From Rhizopus arrhizus (taxonomy: Eukaryota; Mucoromycota; Mucoromycetes; Mucorales; Rhizopodaceae), in NCBI GenBank assembly GCA_024220505.1, contig JAKZZE010000005.1, forward strand, positions 2,316,501 to 2,380,500: a stretch of 64,000 nucleotides of DNA, read 5' to 3'. The translations under genes and the position numbers were made by a program. This document shows, piece after piece, positions 1-11,063 of this stretch (position 1 is the first letter of the stretch; each line of letters opens with the position of its first letter). The notes under the pieces are model-generated. The model did no database searches and was not told where the DNA came from. It saw only the letters and a list, made by a program, of their open reading frames with translations.

Positions 1-233
1 CTGTTGCTTTGAGGATTTTCTCATTTCAAAGAGAACAATAGGATAAAAAAAGTTTTTTTTTTTTTTGATGCGATCCTATTTTTTAAATTTCACGACGCGT
101 TTTTATGTCGCCTTTTTTTTTTTACAACTTATTTTTTTTTTTACTTAAATGGTCCATATCTCAGTCATTTCTTCCAGAAAAAATAAATGTTATGCATTTT
201 CCCTTCCTACTAAGATCAGTCGGCCAGGATATA
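1..233. other. AT-rich flank, no gene seen
   Basis: Low-complexity T runs (around 52-66, 111-122 and 132-141) and no coding signal on either strand. It may belong to the 3' flank of the broken RRM gene that follows on the minus strand. Confidence 0.5.
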
Positions 234-899
234 CTAAATTAATGATGGGTTGAGGTGGAGAGAAATGATGGGCGGTTGAACTTGAGGTTGATAAGAAGAA
301 ACGTAATATACTCCGGCACCCATACTTAACTGTATCCTTCCAAAGGACAGCCTTAGTTTAGGGCCACCCAAATGAGATCCCTTCAATTCTGTAATCGCTT
401 GCTCGACCGATGGTCTCTTCTCACATTGAATAAACGCAATGCTTTTCAAGAGAATAAGCCTGAGAGCAATGATTGTTCCACCTACAAATACCATCATGAT
501 TTCTTCCAGTCCATTTACCACAGCCGGTCTTCCCATCTCAACTTTGGCTCGCGGTCGAGCAACCATGACACGGATGCGTGATGCGCCTACATGGGTATCC
601 TGCACCTCTTGTAAACTACGCTACTGTTTGGCCACATCAAAAAATTTTATAAATCCAAATCCTTTCGAGAACCTTGTAGCAAGATCAATCATGATCTTGG
701 CAGAGACAGTTGATTTGTATCGGTTTTGAAAGGTCGTCCAGAGGACACCGTCCACATCGGCTTCCAAATTACCTACAAAGATGCAATAATTTTCCAAAAA
801 GCTGGCCATCAGTGCAGGTCTTAGACAACCGATTAATATTTGCACATCCTGCTTTGAATGTTTTTGCTTACCTTTGTAATAGAGGCATATCGTTCCCAT
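234..899 (-). pseudogene. Decayed Nam8/Csx1/TIA1-type RRM protein
   Basis: Two open blocks on the minus strand lie in the same frame, separated by one in-frame TAG (621-623). The upstream block carries an RNP2-like CIFVGNLEADV and an RNP1-like SKGFGFIKF, as in the second RRM of the Nam8/Csx1/TIA1 family. The downstream block starts a third RRM (VFVGG), lacks about 20 residues of its middle, then resumes with a typical end (SVEQAITELKG, then LGGPKLRLSFGR). The stop sits where the family has a Gln or Arg after RNP1, consistent with CAG to TAG. No intact first RRM is visible upstream. Family members are RNA-binding regulators of splicing or mRNA stability. I infer a non-functional copy; a rare spliced product cannot be excluded. 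Confidence 0.6.
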
Positions 900-2361
900 C
901 TCTACTGGACCAGTTCAATTTAAAGTTTTTATTTGTGTTTGGGATTTATGTACCATTAAAAGAAATCAGGGTGTCGCTCGTGGCTTCTAATTATTAGTTT
1001 AACCTGTTCCTAGCTTGTATTATCAATTATGCTAATCAGATGGTTTGAGATAATTCTGGATATAGGGCTATTTAAGGAGACGGTACGGATAAATATAAAG
1101 ACCTTTAGTTGCGTGATTGGACATCATTGTTATAATATTATCTCTGTCAGAATAAACGTTTCCATGACTAATCATAATTTGGTAAGTAATCGTCATTCCA
1201 TATTCAACATGCTCATATTGTCAATAAACTATATTACAACCATGTCATCTTATTTGACTATGTGAAGTTAATATGAATAAAGGTTAATATAAAAATCTAA
1301 TCAAAGCCTTTTATTGATCTGTGTGTCGTATCTCAACATACTTTAAACATGATTCATATTCAATTTATAAGAAATCAGAGTAGTGAATACTTTACAAAGA
1401 TTTATTACAGTCTTTTCTCTATTATTCAGTCATAACTAATTCCACTCCTTTAACTCAACACAAGTTGTTTTAATATAGCTCCTGATGCAACGAGACATAA
1501 ATGAAAAATAGATCTACTTAAATAATTATAAACAGTCCACTTGCATAACCAGGAACAGGTCTTCATACTAAAATTTATTCATGCTAGATCTACAGCTATA
1601 ATTAATTAAAGTATCTTGAAAAGGATTTAATTGAATCTTCATTAAATAAAAATATAACTTTTTTAAGTCTCGTTGAATTTTATAGTCTTTTTATTCTTAC
1701 GAGATAACACACAAAGAAGGCAGCCGAAAGATTGCAGAAATCAAATTTGATCTACTATATTCTGCTATTGATCACACAGTTAGGATTATATCTTATCGAG
1801 CCTTATGTCGCATTTACCTTAATAATTTTCTTAATGTCATGTGAGTTCACTCAAAAGATTCTTAAACTAATAATTTGACTGCATATCATATATAGCATTC
1901 TGTGCTATATACGATACAGTCCACATAATTTATATCGTACTACCTCGGACCCTAAACCACATTATTGCATTGAGACGTAATTTGTATTGAATGCGCTGTC
2001 TCTCTCGTCCTTATTCAATAAAGAGATTCAAGAGACTCATCGATTGCTTGACTTATTTTTTAGTTTTATTAATCGAGAGACATAATACATCTATTTCACA
2101 AAATTTACTTTTTCTTCCTGTTTAATTTTTGTTGTCGTGCCACACTTGTATTTTATTTTCAAAAAAAAAAAAAAAGAATTAAGCTTACCTTTTCATAACT
2201 CTATGGCGCAAACAAATGCTTCTAGGAGCTCCACAAATCTTCAAGAAGCATTTTGAGAGTTCCAAGAAAGCACAATTTTGACTCTTTCTTCGATCATTCT
2301 TTGCATTCTTTCCCTTCTTGATGCTAATATTCATCTTGACAGACATCTAACAACAACATTT

Positions 2362-2413
<52 letters not shown>

Positions 2414-4078
2414 TTTATATCTCCTTTAATATAGTCACTTGCCTTTAAATAAACCAGAGCTATCTTTCTTATAATAAAAATATGAAGAAGTATGTGAACA
2501 TTATGACGAAGAGTTTGTAATACACTTGTACCATTTCTTCTATTTGTTTCATCCGATTTAAAGAAGGTATGCTTTAATTGTTGTAACTTTTATCTTTTTA
2601 TGTCCAATTATAGAGTACTGTTTCATCATACCTTTGCTGATCGAGTTACAAGATTCTTATATTACTGGAGTTGATGGTAATTTGCCATGGTTGTGAGTTT
2701 TTACTGTTTTGTATTAAAGATGGAGAAACAAAGTGAAGAAGATGGGTTCCTAATAAATATAAAGAGTTATATCAACTATTACAAGTCCAAGTCATATACA
2801 ATAAAGCGATTCGTTTACGAGCAGCTCCCTTGTTGAATAAAGATATCGTTCTGAGTAGGTTGTCTTTTGCCATTCTAATTGTTTCAGTTATAGTTAGTCT
2901 AATTGGGATCATAGGAGTTTAATCCGATTTGTAAACAAATAAAAAAAAAAAAAAAAAAAAAAGTAAACAGAAACAAGTAGATAGAAGAAGGTGGAAGCTA
3001 ATACAGAATGTAAACAAATATTAAGTCATAACTCGCGATATACATTTGTAGATAGCAGGTAACCTTTAGTATAGAAAGGATAACACTAAAGCCCAAGTAA
3101 GTTTATATAAAGCTGTAGGCTAGAGTTGAATATAAAGCTCATTTTTCCTTTGTTTTGCTATATCTTTAATAATAATAATAATAAAACAACAATAAAGCTG
3201 TTTATATTTGTCACCTAAAAATGCTGTATACAATCTAATAGAGTAACCTATGCAAATGACAACTCCTTAAATTCTTAATCGTGGGTACAGGTAATAAACA
3301 ATACAATGAAAATGAATACTACGAGATCTAAGGTTAATAACAAAGCTAGTCTAAACATCATATAAATTGCGAATAATTGTAATTGCTTGTAATAGGCCAC
3401 CTAAAGTCAATATAAAAACAATAAGTGAGATTAGAATATCAAAGCTTATCTGTTAATAAAATTACATACGACAGTCTCTTTACTTTTCCCGTCGCCGATG
3501 AAAACTTTTCTTTGATTATTGACCACTTACGTACCATGTGATGATTATAACTTTAAAAAAGTATGTCAAAGTATATTGCCTCTGCAAGCGATACTTTTCT
3601 GAAAATTTTACACAGAATGGTGATCTTTTTTATCAAGTAGCTTATAAACTAAAAAGATAATTTATTTTTAATACAAAACTAAAGATACCATATACAACAC
3701 CTCTAAATTGATCATCGTTACAGTATATACTTTTCTTCAGTGAATAATAGGGTTTATCAAATTGATATAGACAACAGTAAATTCACGGATTATTACAAGC
3801 ATATTTTTATCGGTTTCGTTAATATCAGTCCTTATCTCTTCTTTTTGAGCATAGTCATGGCATTCTTTTCTTTCTTATTACATGTTTGCTATGAAGGTAA
3901 CCAAAGAGTAACCAGATGCATCGTTTATGCTTAATAATTTTATCAGTAGAAATATAAATGCACTGATGTATACCACTTAGCTAGTTGAACTAATGATCAA
4001 GGAGCAAGTGCGTATATTAAATTATTAATAGATGTGTGTAACATGGTACATATACAAATGCATGGGGGTATGAAAAGT
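900..4078. other. Gene-poor AT-rich stretch
   Basis: About 3.2 kb with no recognisable gene. It contains long homopolymers (A48 at 2364-2411, A runs near 2161-2175 and 2941-2962) and an AAT microsatellite near 3169-3183. The short ORFs at 1029-1265 and 3740-3934 have no family resemblance and low-complexity composition, so I do not call them genes. Confidence 0.55.
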
Positions 4079-4086
4079 ATATAAAC
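4079..4086 (+). promoter_or_regulatory. Probable TATA box of the 4166 gene
   Basis: TATATAAA-type motif about 80 bases upstream of the ATG at 4166, followed by a pyrimidine-rich leader. The position and orientation fit a core promoter for the downstream four-exon gene. Confidence 0.5.
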
Positions 4087-4165
4087 TCTAGGCATTTATC
4101 TAATCATTGTATATTTTGATTCTATCAACTTAACACTTTTTTTTTACTTCTTCATCTTTTTTGCT

Positions 4166-5261
4166 ATGTCTTATAATATTGATCAAGCTATTCTCGAAAT
4201 TCGCAGATGCAATAGTACTATTGGTGATTTGAGAAGAGAATTTCAAGCTTTTAAAGACGAAATTCGACAAGAAATAGGAGAGATGAAACTGATGGTTGAA
4301 CGAAACACTTCTGCGAGCTATCCCATCCCACAGGGTAAAAAGAAGGGAGGAGTGAATTAGGGTGCCTTTGACTTAAAATATTTTACAGCACCGATTTATC
4401 AGTCACAACCTCCTTTAATAAATCCAGCAGTCTTTGAGAGCATTTGCAGAGACATTCCACGATTCCCAGACAGTTTGGGTAGTGGACGGCATAGCAATGC
4501 AGAATGCATAGAAGCATTTTTAAGAGAAGCCATGAACCTTCAAAATACACTAGGGGATTCCAAGGAGACAATTGATAATAAACGACTTTTAGTCAAACAG
4601 TATCACGCTCAATTAAATAGATTTACGCAAGTTACTTGTATGAATTTAGTCACTAAGGTCCTTGCGGATGCCAGCATTGACAAAACTAAGCTATCATGGA
4701 AGGAAATTCCGGGTGAGTATAGAAACACGGCATACAAAGAACTTGAAGAATATGCTTTACGAGCAAATATACCTTTAAATCGATGCGTCAATAGCTGGGG
4801 AGCTCAAGTTCTGCTAGCAAAGACGTATAACAATTACTATAACAAAAAGGTATTTCTTTTCTTCAAAAACGTTCATTTGATTAATTATTATGCTTGTATT
4901 AGCTAAAAAATAAACAATCGAAAACTGCAAGTAACGTAGTGGAATCAAACACACACTTAACAGAGCAAGAAGATGGTGTAGATCCTGAAGAAAATCTTGG
5001 TTTAGAACTACTTCCTGATCTGGACGCTGTGAGCAATATAAAAGAAGAAGAAAACGATGAAGCTGACGTGTATGTTTAATATTAAAACCAAAGATACTTT
5101 GTAATAATAACTGAATCCTTATCAACTTTAGTGCAATTTCCTCAGCCCTTCTCTCTCCCTGTGCTGTTTCGTCTCTCCCCCTTTCTCCTTCCACTCGCAG
5201 TCTTCGTACCCGTTCTGGTACAAGTTCTGCTTCTCATTCAAATAAAAAGAGAAGAACATAA
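4166..5261 (+). CDS. Unknown nuclear-type protein, coiled-coil N-terminus, four exons
   Basis: I do not recognise this gene. Four exons join in one frame: 4166-4334, 4389-4849, 4903-5069 and 5132-5261, all with GT-AG introns of 53-62 bp. The first exon encodes a short heptad-like amphipathic helix (IRRCNSTIGDLRREFQ and following). The second holds a compact domain with charged helices and motifs such as FLREAMNL, YKELEEYA and NSWGAQ. The third is acidic (KEEEND). The last is Ser-rich and ends in a basic NKKRRT that looks like a nuclear localisation signal. A TATA box lies upstream. Splicing keeps the frame over three introns, which argues that the gene is real. It sits beside mobile-element debris and could be an element-borne or lineage-expanded gene; function unknown. 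Confidence 0.65.
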
Positions 5262-5355
5262 TCTTTTTCTTTTCTTTTCTTTTCTTGTCTTATTTTTTAT
5301 TAAATAAATAATACTATTACAGTTAGCGCAACACTAAAGGGGGTTTTTTAAATAA

Positions 5356-5456
5356 AAAGGCGGTTTTTAAAATTCTCAATAGGCGGATTGTTTTTTTTCC
5401 AAAGGGCGGTTTTTGTTTTCTCAAAAGGCGGTTTTTGTTTTCTCAAAGGGCGGTCT
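5356..5456. repeat. Five GGCGG subterminal repeats of the Tc1-like element
   Basis: Five copies of a GGCGG core, mostly followed by TTTTT, start at 5359, 5382, 5405, 5427 and 5449, so they are spaced almost exactly 22-23 bases, about two helical turns. The last units share the longer consensus GGCGGTTTTTGTTTTCTCAA. Regular subterminal repeats are typical transposase-binding arrays of DNA transposons. Confidence 0.65.
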
Positions 5457-5502
5457 CTTCGATCCTCAGTAGATATTTTTTACAGTTGTTTGTGACATTT
5501 TA

Positions 5503-6821
5503 TTAGATAGGATTGCCTTTTAAGCAATCTTCAAATATGTTTACCGAATGTTGTACAAATGCTCGAAGATGTTCTGGAGGAACATTATTGCAAGCCTCAG
5601 TTATTCTTGTTGATAAATCCTCTTTAGTTTGAAATTGACTACGTTTGACCTTATTTTTAACTATGGACCAAAATTGCTCAATAGGATTAAGTTCAGGCGA
5701 GTAAGGAGGGAGATAAATGCACTTATATCCTCTCTCTCTGTCACCATAGTATCAATCTCGTTAGATGTATGGATTGGCGCATTATCCATAACTATATAAT
5801 ATCCTTTCATTTCCGGAATGCAATCCATTTCATCCATTGTTTTCTGAATAAAATTCATATAATGGCCAGTGACAGTTCCTTTGGAGGCAGGCTTCTTTGG
5901 TTTTGATGGTGCTTTTCTTTTGCGATTACCAGAATCGATTTTTAGCCTTTTGAATGTGTGTTCCTGAGGATTTCGAAGCTCCATTGACACGACATACTTC
6001 TCCGAGATTGCACCCAAAACTGTGTGTGATACTGCTCTGGTAGTAGGTGTGATTACAATAGCTGGTGTGCCCTTAATAGACCATCCTCCTGGAGGTCTCA
6101 TATTGATATCGAAAGCTGACTCATCAACAAAAACACAATTTTAAAGGTAATCCATATCTGTTTTGCTCCACTTCTCAACCCACGCTATGCGGTTTGCAAT
6201 TTTGGTTGGATCGTTTCTGGGAGCTGGATGACGAGTGATTTTTTTGAATGAAAGGTTGCATTCTGTTTTGAGGAAACCTCTCACACTTGATTCTTTCAGT
6301 GTGAATGATTCGAATTTTTCAGTAAGTGAACAAACTGCATCCACAATCCTGGCTTGAGGATTACTGTCATAAAAATTTAAAAGATGAATCTTATGCTTCT
6401 CATCAAGCTGGCCTGCTGATTTATTGATTTTATTGGTTTGTTTTTCGAAGATATTCCAATCTTTATCCTCTTTCAGTCTCCTAGCCCATTTCTGTGCAGT
6501 TCTTTCAGCAACACCGCCTGCTATTCTACCAGATTTGGCAGCATTGAACAACTTAATCCTATTGTAGTAGACAAAAAGCAGTTTCTGATCATTGGTGTAG
6601 TTGTTATAACTCCTACCACTATTGATCTTTACGTTGGTGGCAATCTCCTCCATCTCAGCATCTAAGGCTTCCATCTCAGTGTCCTTCTGCTCTGTATTTT
6701 GCTTCTCGCAGTAAAGTCGAAGACGAGTTAATGTTTTTAGATGGAAAGGGGTTAATCTCTTCTTCGCATTCCATCGCATCGCGCCCATTTTCATCACAAA
6801 TGTTTCCCTAGCCATCTTCAT
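5503..6821 (-). pseudogene. Tc1/mariner transposase, broken by one stop and one frameshift
   Basis: The minus-strand reading gives an N-terminal helix-turn-helix half (KSGRIAGGVAERTAQKWAR, then a second block ending near ITRHPAPRNDPTKIANRIAWVEKW) and the DDE half: VFVDESAF (first Asp), YYIVMDNAPIH (second Asp) and YSPELNPIEQFW (the Glu). An in-frame TAA interrupts between DMDY-L and NCVFVDE (near 6139-6141). A two-base slip in a GA dinucleotide run (near 5735-5745) changes frame before KCIYLPPYSPE. With the slip taken out, 34 residues separate the second Asp from the Glu, i.e. DD34E as in Tc1. The reading ends with LKGNPI and a TAA at 5503-5505. Two inactivating changes mean the copy cannot make a transposase; it looks young because everything else is readable. 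Confidence 0.85.
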
Positions 6822-6992
6822 AAAAAAAAGTATGTACTCATTTAACAAAAGTAAAAAAAAAAAAAAAAATTGTCTTTATTTGGACAGAAGTGGCTCTCTC
6901 TTTTAAAGATTCACATCAAATGATTTTTTATTTTTAAAAAATTCTTAATTTTTATTAGCTGTTTCCTTTTCTTTTTCCTTTCACACTTACAG

Positions 6993-7995
6993 CAATGACC
7001 TTGACACTGAAGATTTGTATACGTTGTCCTTACCAGTTATACCAGGAAGCGATTCTTGCAGTAAAGCATTGCTCCGTACAGATTATATAAAGGATATTAT
7101 AATTCGTTCCGTTGTTGGCGGTGGTATTTGCGGCTCTGCATATTATAACGGACCAACTGAACAAAACGACAACAAAAGGACTGACATAACATATTATCCC
7201 CAAGATAAAACCAAGAATCTTGTGTCTGTCATAGTAGAGATTTAGAAGAAGGTGACACATGAGTTTATTGTACGATTAATGCAATATTCGTTGAATGTAT
7301 TTGGTCAAACAAAGATTCTCCCAATTGTTATAGTCATCAATATTGGTGGGTTCTCAAGCAAACATTTTCGCGAGGAAAACTTTACCAAACGCGATAATGA
7401 GCCGTACTATATACTTTCCAGTTCGCTTTGGGCAAAACAAGTTCATATTTACAATGCTGATTCGATCGCATCGCTAATACAAGTACCAATGCCAAAAATG
7501 ATTGCGTTAATTCACTTTCTAACACAGCAAGAATAACATATTGCTGCCTTGGATGAATACATGGATTCAACGCTTCAAAAAATTTACAGAATAGCTTTTC
7601 AAATCTTTACCTGTGAATCGAACAGCAAAGTAAGTCGGGATATTGAGATTGAATCCTTTTGTGATGCTGTTGCATCTCAATTTAAAAAAGTTATTCATAA
7701 TAACACTTTGAACGATGAAATCTCACGGAAACGTATTGAAAAATACGCAGAGGATGGTGTCAGCTTTGTGGAAAACTTTAAACGACGTTGTATAGGGGAA
7801 GGAGAGTCCGTCTGTGTAACACCTATTCAAACCACTGAATCCAAAGACCTTATATTTGTAAAGGAGTTCATGAAACAAAACCAAGGCAAAATGAAATGGT
7901 CACCTTGTTATGACAAGGGAATCGAGAAAGGTCTGTTTGGTAGATTTGCATCCTATTCAACACTAAAACTGGCCTTTCATCGCCACACGCTTTGA
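6993..7995 (+). pseudogene. PD-(D/E)XK nuclease-like gene with two in-frame stops
   Basis: One frame runs from a possible splice acceptor (TTACAG, 6987-6992) to 7995, interrupted by TAG at 7243-7245 and TAA at 7534-7536. It reads DITYYP, then about 15 residues later VSVIVEI-stop-KK, then EFIVRLMQYSLNVF, LPIVIVINIGGFSS, SLWAKQVHIYNADS and a helical tail. The spacing of Asp to E-x-[Q/K] and the following helix match the PD-(D/E)XK/Rpn transposase-nuclease superfamily. The first stop falls exactly at the Q position of the E-I-Q motif, consistent with CAG to TAG. I believe related proteins are numerous in Mucorales, but that is recall and not checked here. The 5' part is missing and the Tc1 element ends just upstream. 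Confidence 0.5.
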
Positions 7996-8699
7996 GTTAA
8001 CATTGTGAAACCAATACCCTCCTTTACTATTGTCAACCAACGTTTATCTATTAATAATGTTACATGACTTTTATCGTTTTTAAATAACTCAAATTAAATA
8101 AACTTTGGTCTTTTTACTTCATAGCTTAACCGATCCATAACTGAATATCACTATATAATATTAGTTTGTTCCCTCGATTACATAAGACAAACCTATATTT
8201 AGACGTACATAAAACAAATATCGACATACTTTAATTGACAGCTCTCTATATACTTTTATATAACCTTTATACTCAAGACCGTAACTTGGATGCTATATTT
8301 TATAATCATATAACTTATATTATCAAAACAACGTGATGCTCACTCCTTGTACGTTAATCAGCTTAAAACCAATGCTTATCAACTTACAAAACAACTAGCT
8401 TTATATCAATAAGTAACGATCACATTAAGTACAGATCAAAACATTATTTCGATTTACCCTTTTTCTGAATCTGAGCCCGAATTTACGTATCAACAAAAAT
8501 AAGCAACTTTAGTGAAAAATGATTGGCCAGTTACTTTCGTTACTTCCGTTACTTTCGTTACTTTCGTTGAAGCATTTATGGAAAACTATTGATTGAGTGT
8601 CGGGCAATATTACGAAGAGCTTTTCTGCTTTTGCTTTCGCTAACTTCAGTAAATCTAGTTTTTTAACCCTTCAGTTAACAGTACCTTTGACAATCGATC
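7996..8699. other. Intergenic with a 9-bp tandem repeat
   Basis: No gene seen. The only structure is the GTTACTTTC tandem repeat at 8530-8568, listed separately. Confidence 0.5.
8530..8568. repeat. Tandem GTTACTTTC repeat, about four copies
   Basis: Four head-to-tail 9-bp units, one with a C for T change. Minisatellite-like, with no coding context. Confidence 0.85.
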
Positions 8700-9300
8700 A
8701 AAAATTTTCAAGTTCTTCTATGTTCCTTTGTAGGAAAACGAATTCGTAAAGCTCGGTAAGTACTGTGATAAAGTCAACAAAATGGACCATGTAACGATAA
8801 TTGGCGTTGTGAGTGAATCTTCCGCTGTGTTTTGACTGTTTGATACAGTCGGTATTGCATCGATTGTATCCAAGTGAAACCAAGGTACCTCAGAGGGATG
8901 TCGAAATGCCTTGATGATAAGGAAATTAATCCACTCAGGATGAGAGTGACCATTGAATGAAAAAGCCTCTGTTTGATGGAACGTTGATTTTAGCATTGGA
9001 AACTGAACCTTATTAATAAATATGATATTGCAGGCGATAAGAGTCTTCAAAAGAAAGAAGTACTACACATATATCGTCTGCATTGGCTAGAATCTTTATG
9101 GGAGGAGGCAAATATTGCTGATCAGTAAGGGTGCGATCCTCAATAGACTTTAGGAGGAAACTGATGAGGGAAGAATCCTATACTACGTGCCGAAGGAGTC
9201 CCTCCAAAAAAAAAAGCTGAACAATAAAGGCAAAAATGAATCGCCTTGACGTAAACCCCGTTCTTGGTGTACTGGAGAAGGAAAGGTGACCATTGATATT
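8700..9300 (-). mobile_element. LINE (non-LTR) reverse transcriptase remnant
   Basis: The minus-strand translation around 9240-9275 gives RGLRQGDSFLPLLF, the classic RQGDPLSPLLF block of LINE reverse transcriptases. About 55 codons later (9067-9093) it gives ILANADDICVV, the YADD catalytic box with Tyr changed to Asn. A further block reads TEAFSFNGHSHPEW. The blocks are out of frame with each other by a shift in a T10 run, and stops interrupt them, so this is a dead fragment of the RT domain only. No endonuclease domain and no poly(A) tail are visible. Confidence 0.75.
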
Positions 9301-9687
9301 GATTTTTACCTGGTTTCAAAAAAAAAGTCCTTTTTGAAAAATACACAAGTATTCATACAACACATAAACTGTTATGGATTCGGATTATAATGCCATAAAT
9401 AAATTTAAAGATAATGTGTAGCATTTCATTGCGCTCCTGGTACCTTTTTTATCAGTTCTAATGCATGACGCTAACTTGAGTCGGGGTTTATTATCTTGGA
9501 TGACTTCAGAATGATTTCAAAGCTAGAGGGAAAGATGATTTTCCCAATTATAGAATAAAATAGTGACAAAAGCGTACGTTTTGCATAAATATGACATAAA
9601 GGTACAATATGAAAAGCTTAAATACCCCCTCCTTTCTTCATCTGATTTTGCTACAAATCAATACATTTCTTATTAAAACGCGAAAAA
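9301..9687. other. 5' flank of the LEA-like gene
   Basis: AT-rich with no gene. It holds AT-rich TATA-like motifs (near 9585-9592 and 9616-9622) upstream of the ATG at 9688, which could serve as a core promoter. Confidence 0.4.
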
Positions 9688-10248
9688 ATGAACTCTTTGT
9701 CTAAATCTGCTAATCTCATTGGTCGTTCCACTCGACAATTATACTACACACCTGCTGCCTCAATTCACATCTCATCCATCCTTCGTCGTGAATCAGTTGT
9801 AGACAAGGCAAAGAATGTGGCCGAGACAGTCAACAAAGAAGTCGGCAAGAGAGCAAGCAATGTGATTGAAGATGCTGAAAATGCAACGGTAGCCGCTGCC
9901 CAAAAGGCACAAGACATCAAGCATCAGGCTTTCAAGGCCACAGAGACCGTCAACAAGAAGACAGGCGAGAAATTAAGCAAAGTGATCGAGGGTGCCGAAA
10001 GCGCGACGGGTACTGCTGCCCAGAAAGCACAAGATGTCAAGAAGGCTGCAGGTATGGATAGTAAGAAAGTGAGCCATGCAGCGGATGAACTCAAGGATGA
10101 AGCCAAGCTGAAGACAAAGCAGGCTGCTCACTATGCTGATGAAACAAAGGACAAGGCTGTTGACTATGCTCAAGATGCAAAAAACAAAGCTTCTCATGCT
10201 ACTGAGGACGCCAAAAACAAGGCTAAGCGAGCTACCATGAACCATTAA
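9688..10248 (+). CDS. LEA-like / amphipathic repeat protein, probably mitochondrial
   Basis: Intronless ORF of 186 residues. The first 35 residues are rich in Ser, Arg and hydrophobics with no acidic residue until EESV-type sequence near residue 35 (SLSKSANLIGRSTRQLYY), like a mitochondrial presequence. The rest is a run of 11-residue-type Ala/Lys/Glu repeats (AQKAQDIKHQA, AQKAQDVKKAAG, KDKAVDYAQDAKNKAS) of predicted amphipathic helix, like group-3 late embryogenesis abundant proteins. Two long repeat blocks (residues about 40-75 and 75-115) are near-duplicates containing NKxxGxxxSxVIExAExAT. Such proteins protect membranes or enzymes during drying or stress; that role is inferred from composition only. 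The gene has a short 3' end with AATAAAC-type signal near 10267. No similar neighbour. Confidence 0.85.
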   Translation: MNSLSKSANLIGRSTRQLYYTPAASIHISSILRRESVVDKAKNVAETVNKEVGKRASNVIEDAENATVAAAQKAQDIKHQAFKATETVNKKTGEKLSKVIEGAESATGTAAQKAQDVKKAAGMDSKKVSHAADELKDEAKLKTKQAAHYADETKDKAVDYAQDAKNKASHATEDAKNKAKRATMNH

Positions 10249-11063
10249 ATTGTATTTATTTTGTAAAATAAACTTTTTGTACAGCCCTAAATTCACAAAA
10301 ATACAATATGCATTATTGTCCAATCGCTTTTTCTTCCCTTTTTTTTTAGTCTTTTAATGCAAGTTTGGTTAAATGTAATGAATTGGAGAAAGTAGGATTT
10401 ATGTGCTCATTTTCTCGATTGCAACGACTTCATGAAGCTATCTGAGTAACTAATGGGAGCTAAAACCTGAAGCAAATGTTACCTCGGGTACCATGTGTTT
10501 ATTTGTTTATCCTGTAGCTAAGCTATTGACTGTGCATTTTTGAAGTTTTTGGAGGGAAAAACAGATCGGAATTAGAGTTTTACAAAAGAATATTAGTTTG
10601 GTTCAACGCGAGTTAATTGATAAAAAACAAGCCTTGCAAAATCTGAATGGATTCTGTAAGAATGATAGCAAAATTAAAGTTGATAGAGTCATCAATAGAT
10701 CTAGTAAAGAAATATTAATGTAACCATTAATATTCAATTAATAGCCACGCCATACATAAGCTCTGGTTGGCGACATCCCTTTTTTACAAAGAGGAAATTC
10801 TGCTGGTAATGAGAGCGCTGCTTTGTAGCCACTTGGTTTGGTCTTCAGATCCTTAAACCACACTGCGTCATCCTGGTGGTAGTGACTTCACTATGCGAAA
10901 TATCCTCAAGTTATGATCGTAGCATTCACTATTTTTAGACTGTGCGATAAGGGCGCGCTAATGAAGAAGTGCGGCAATTAAATTTCAATAACAGGACACG
11001 TAAGTTAATGAGTTAAACTTTAAAGCTTTTTTTTTTCTCGAGAACGATCTAATATAGACAAAC
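10249..11063. other. Intergenic, with one short coding-like relic
   Basis: No intact gene. An open stretch on the plus strand (about 10542-10723, roughly 60 codons ending ...RSSKEILM and a stop) has coding-like composition and may be a relic exon, but it has no start and no recognisable family. Confidence 0.35.

Larger units (their letters stand above)
5330..6900 (-). mobile_element. Decayed Tc1/mariner DNA transposon
   Basis: Contains the broken Tc1-type transposase gene (5503-6821, minus strand) and, beyond its 3' end, a cluster of GGCGG-bearing subterminal repeats. I could not find a reverse-complement partner of the left-end sequence near 6850-6990, so the right terminal inverted repeat is lost or too degenerate to see, and the borders given are approximate. 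Decayed coding sequence of another gene begins about 100 bases further right. Confidence 0.6.

Noticed and set aside
2364..2411. A48 run as a retrogene poly(A) tail
   Set aside because: No coding remnant upstream on the same strand; similar runs are scattered across the window.
3740..3934. Short ORF with a hydrophobic stretch
   Set aside because: Non-ATG start, no homologue recognised, AT-rich setting.
9924..10323. Long minus-strand ORFs over the LEA-like gene
   Set aside because: Shadow frames of the Ala/Lys repeat coding sequence.
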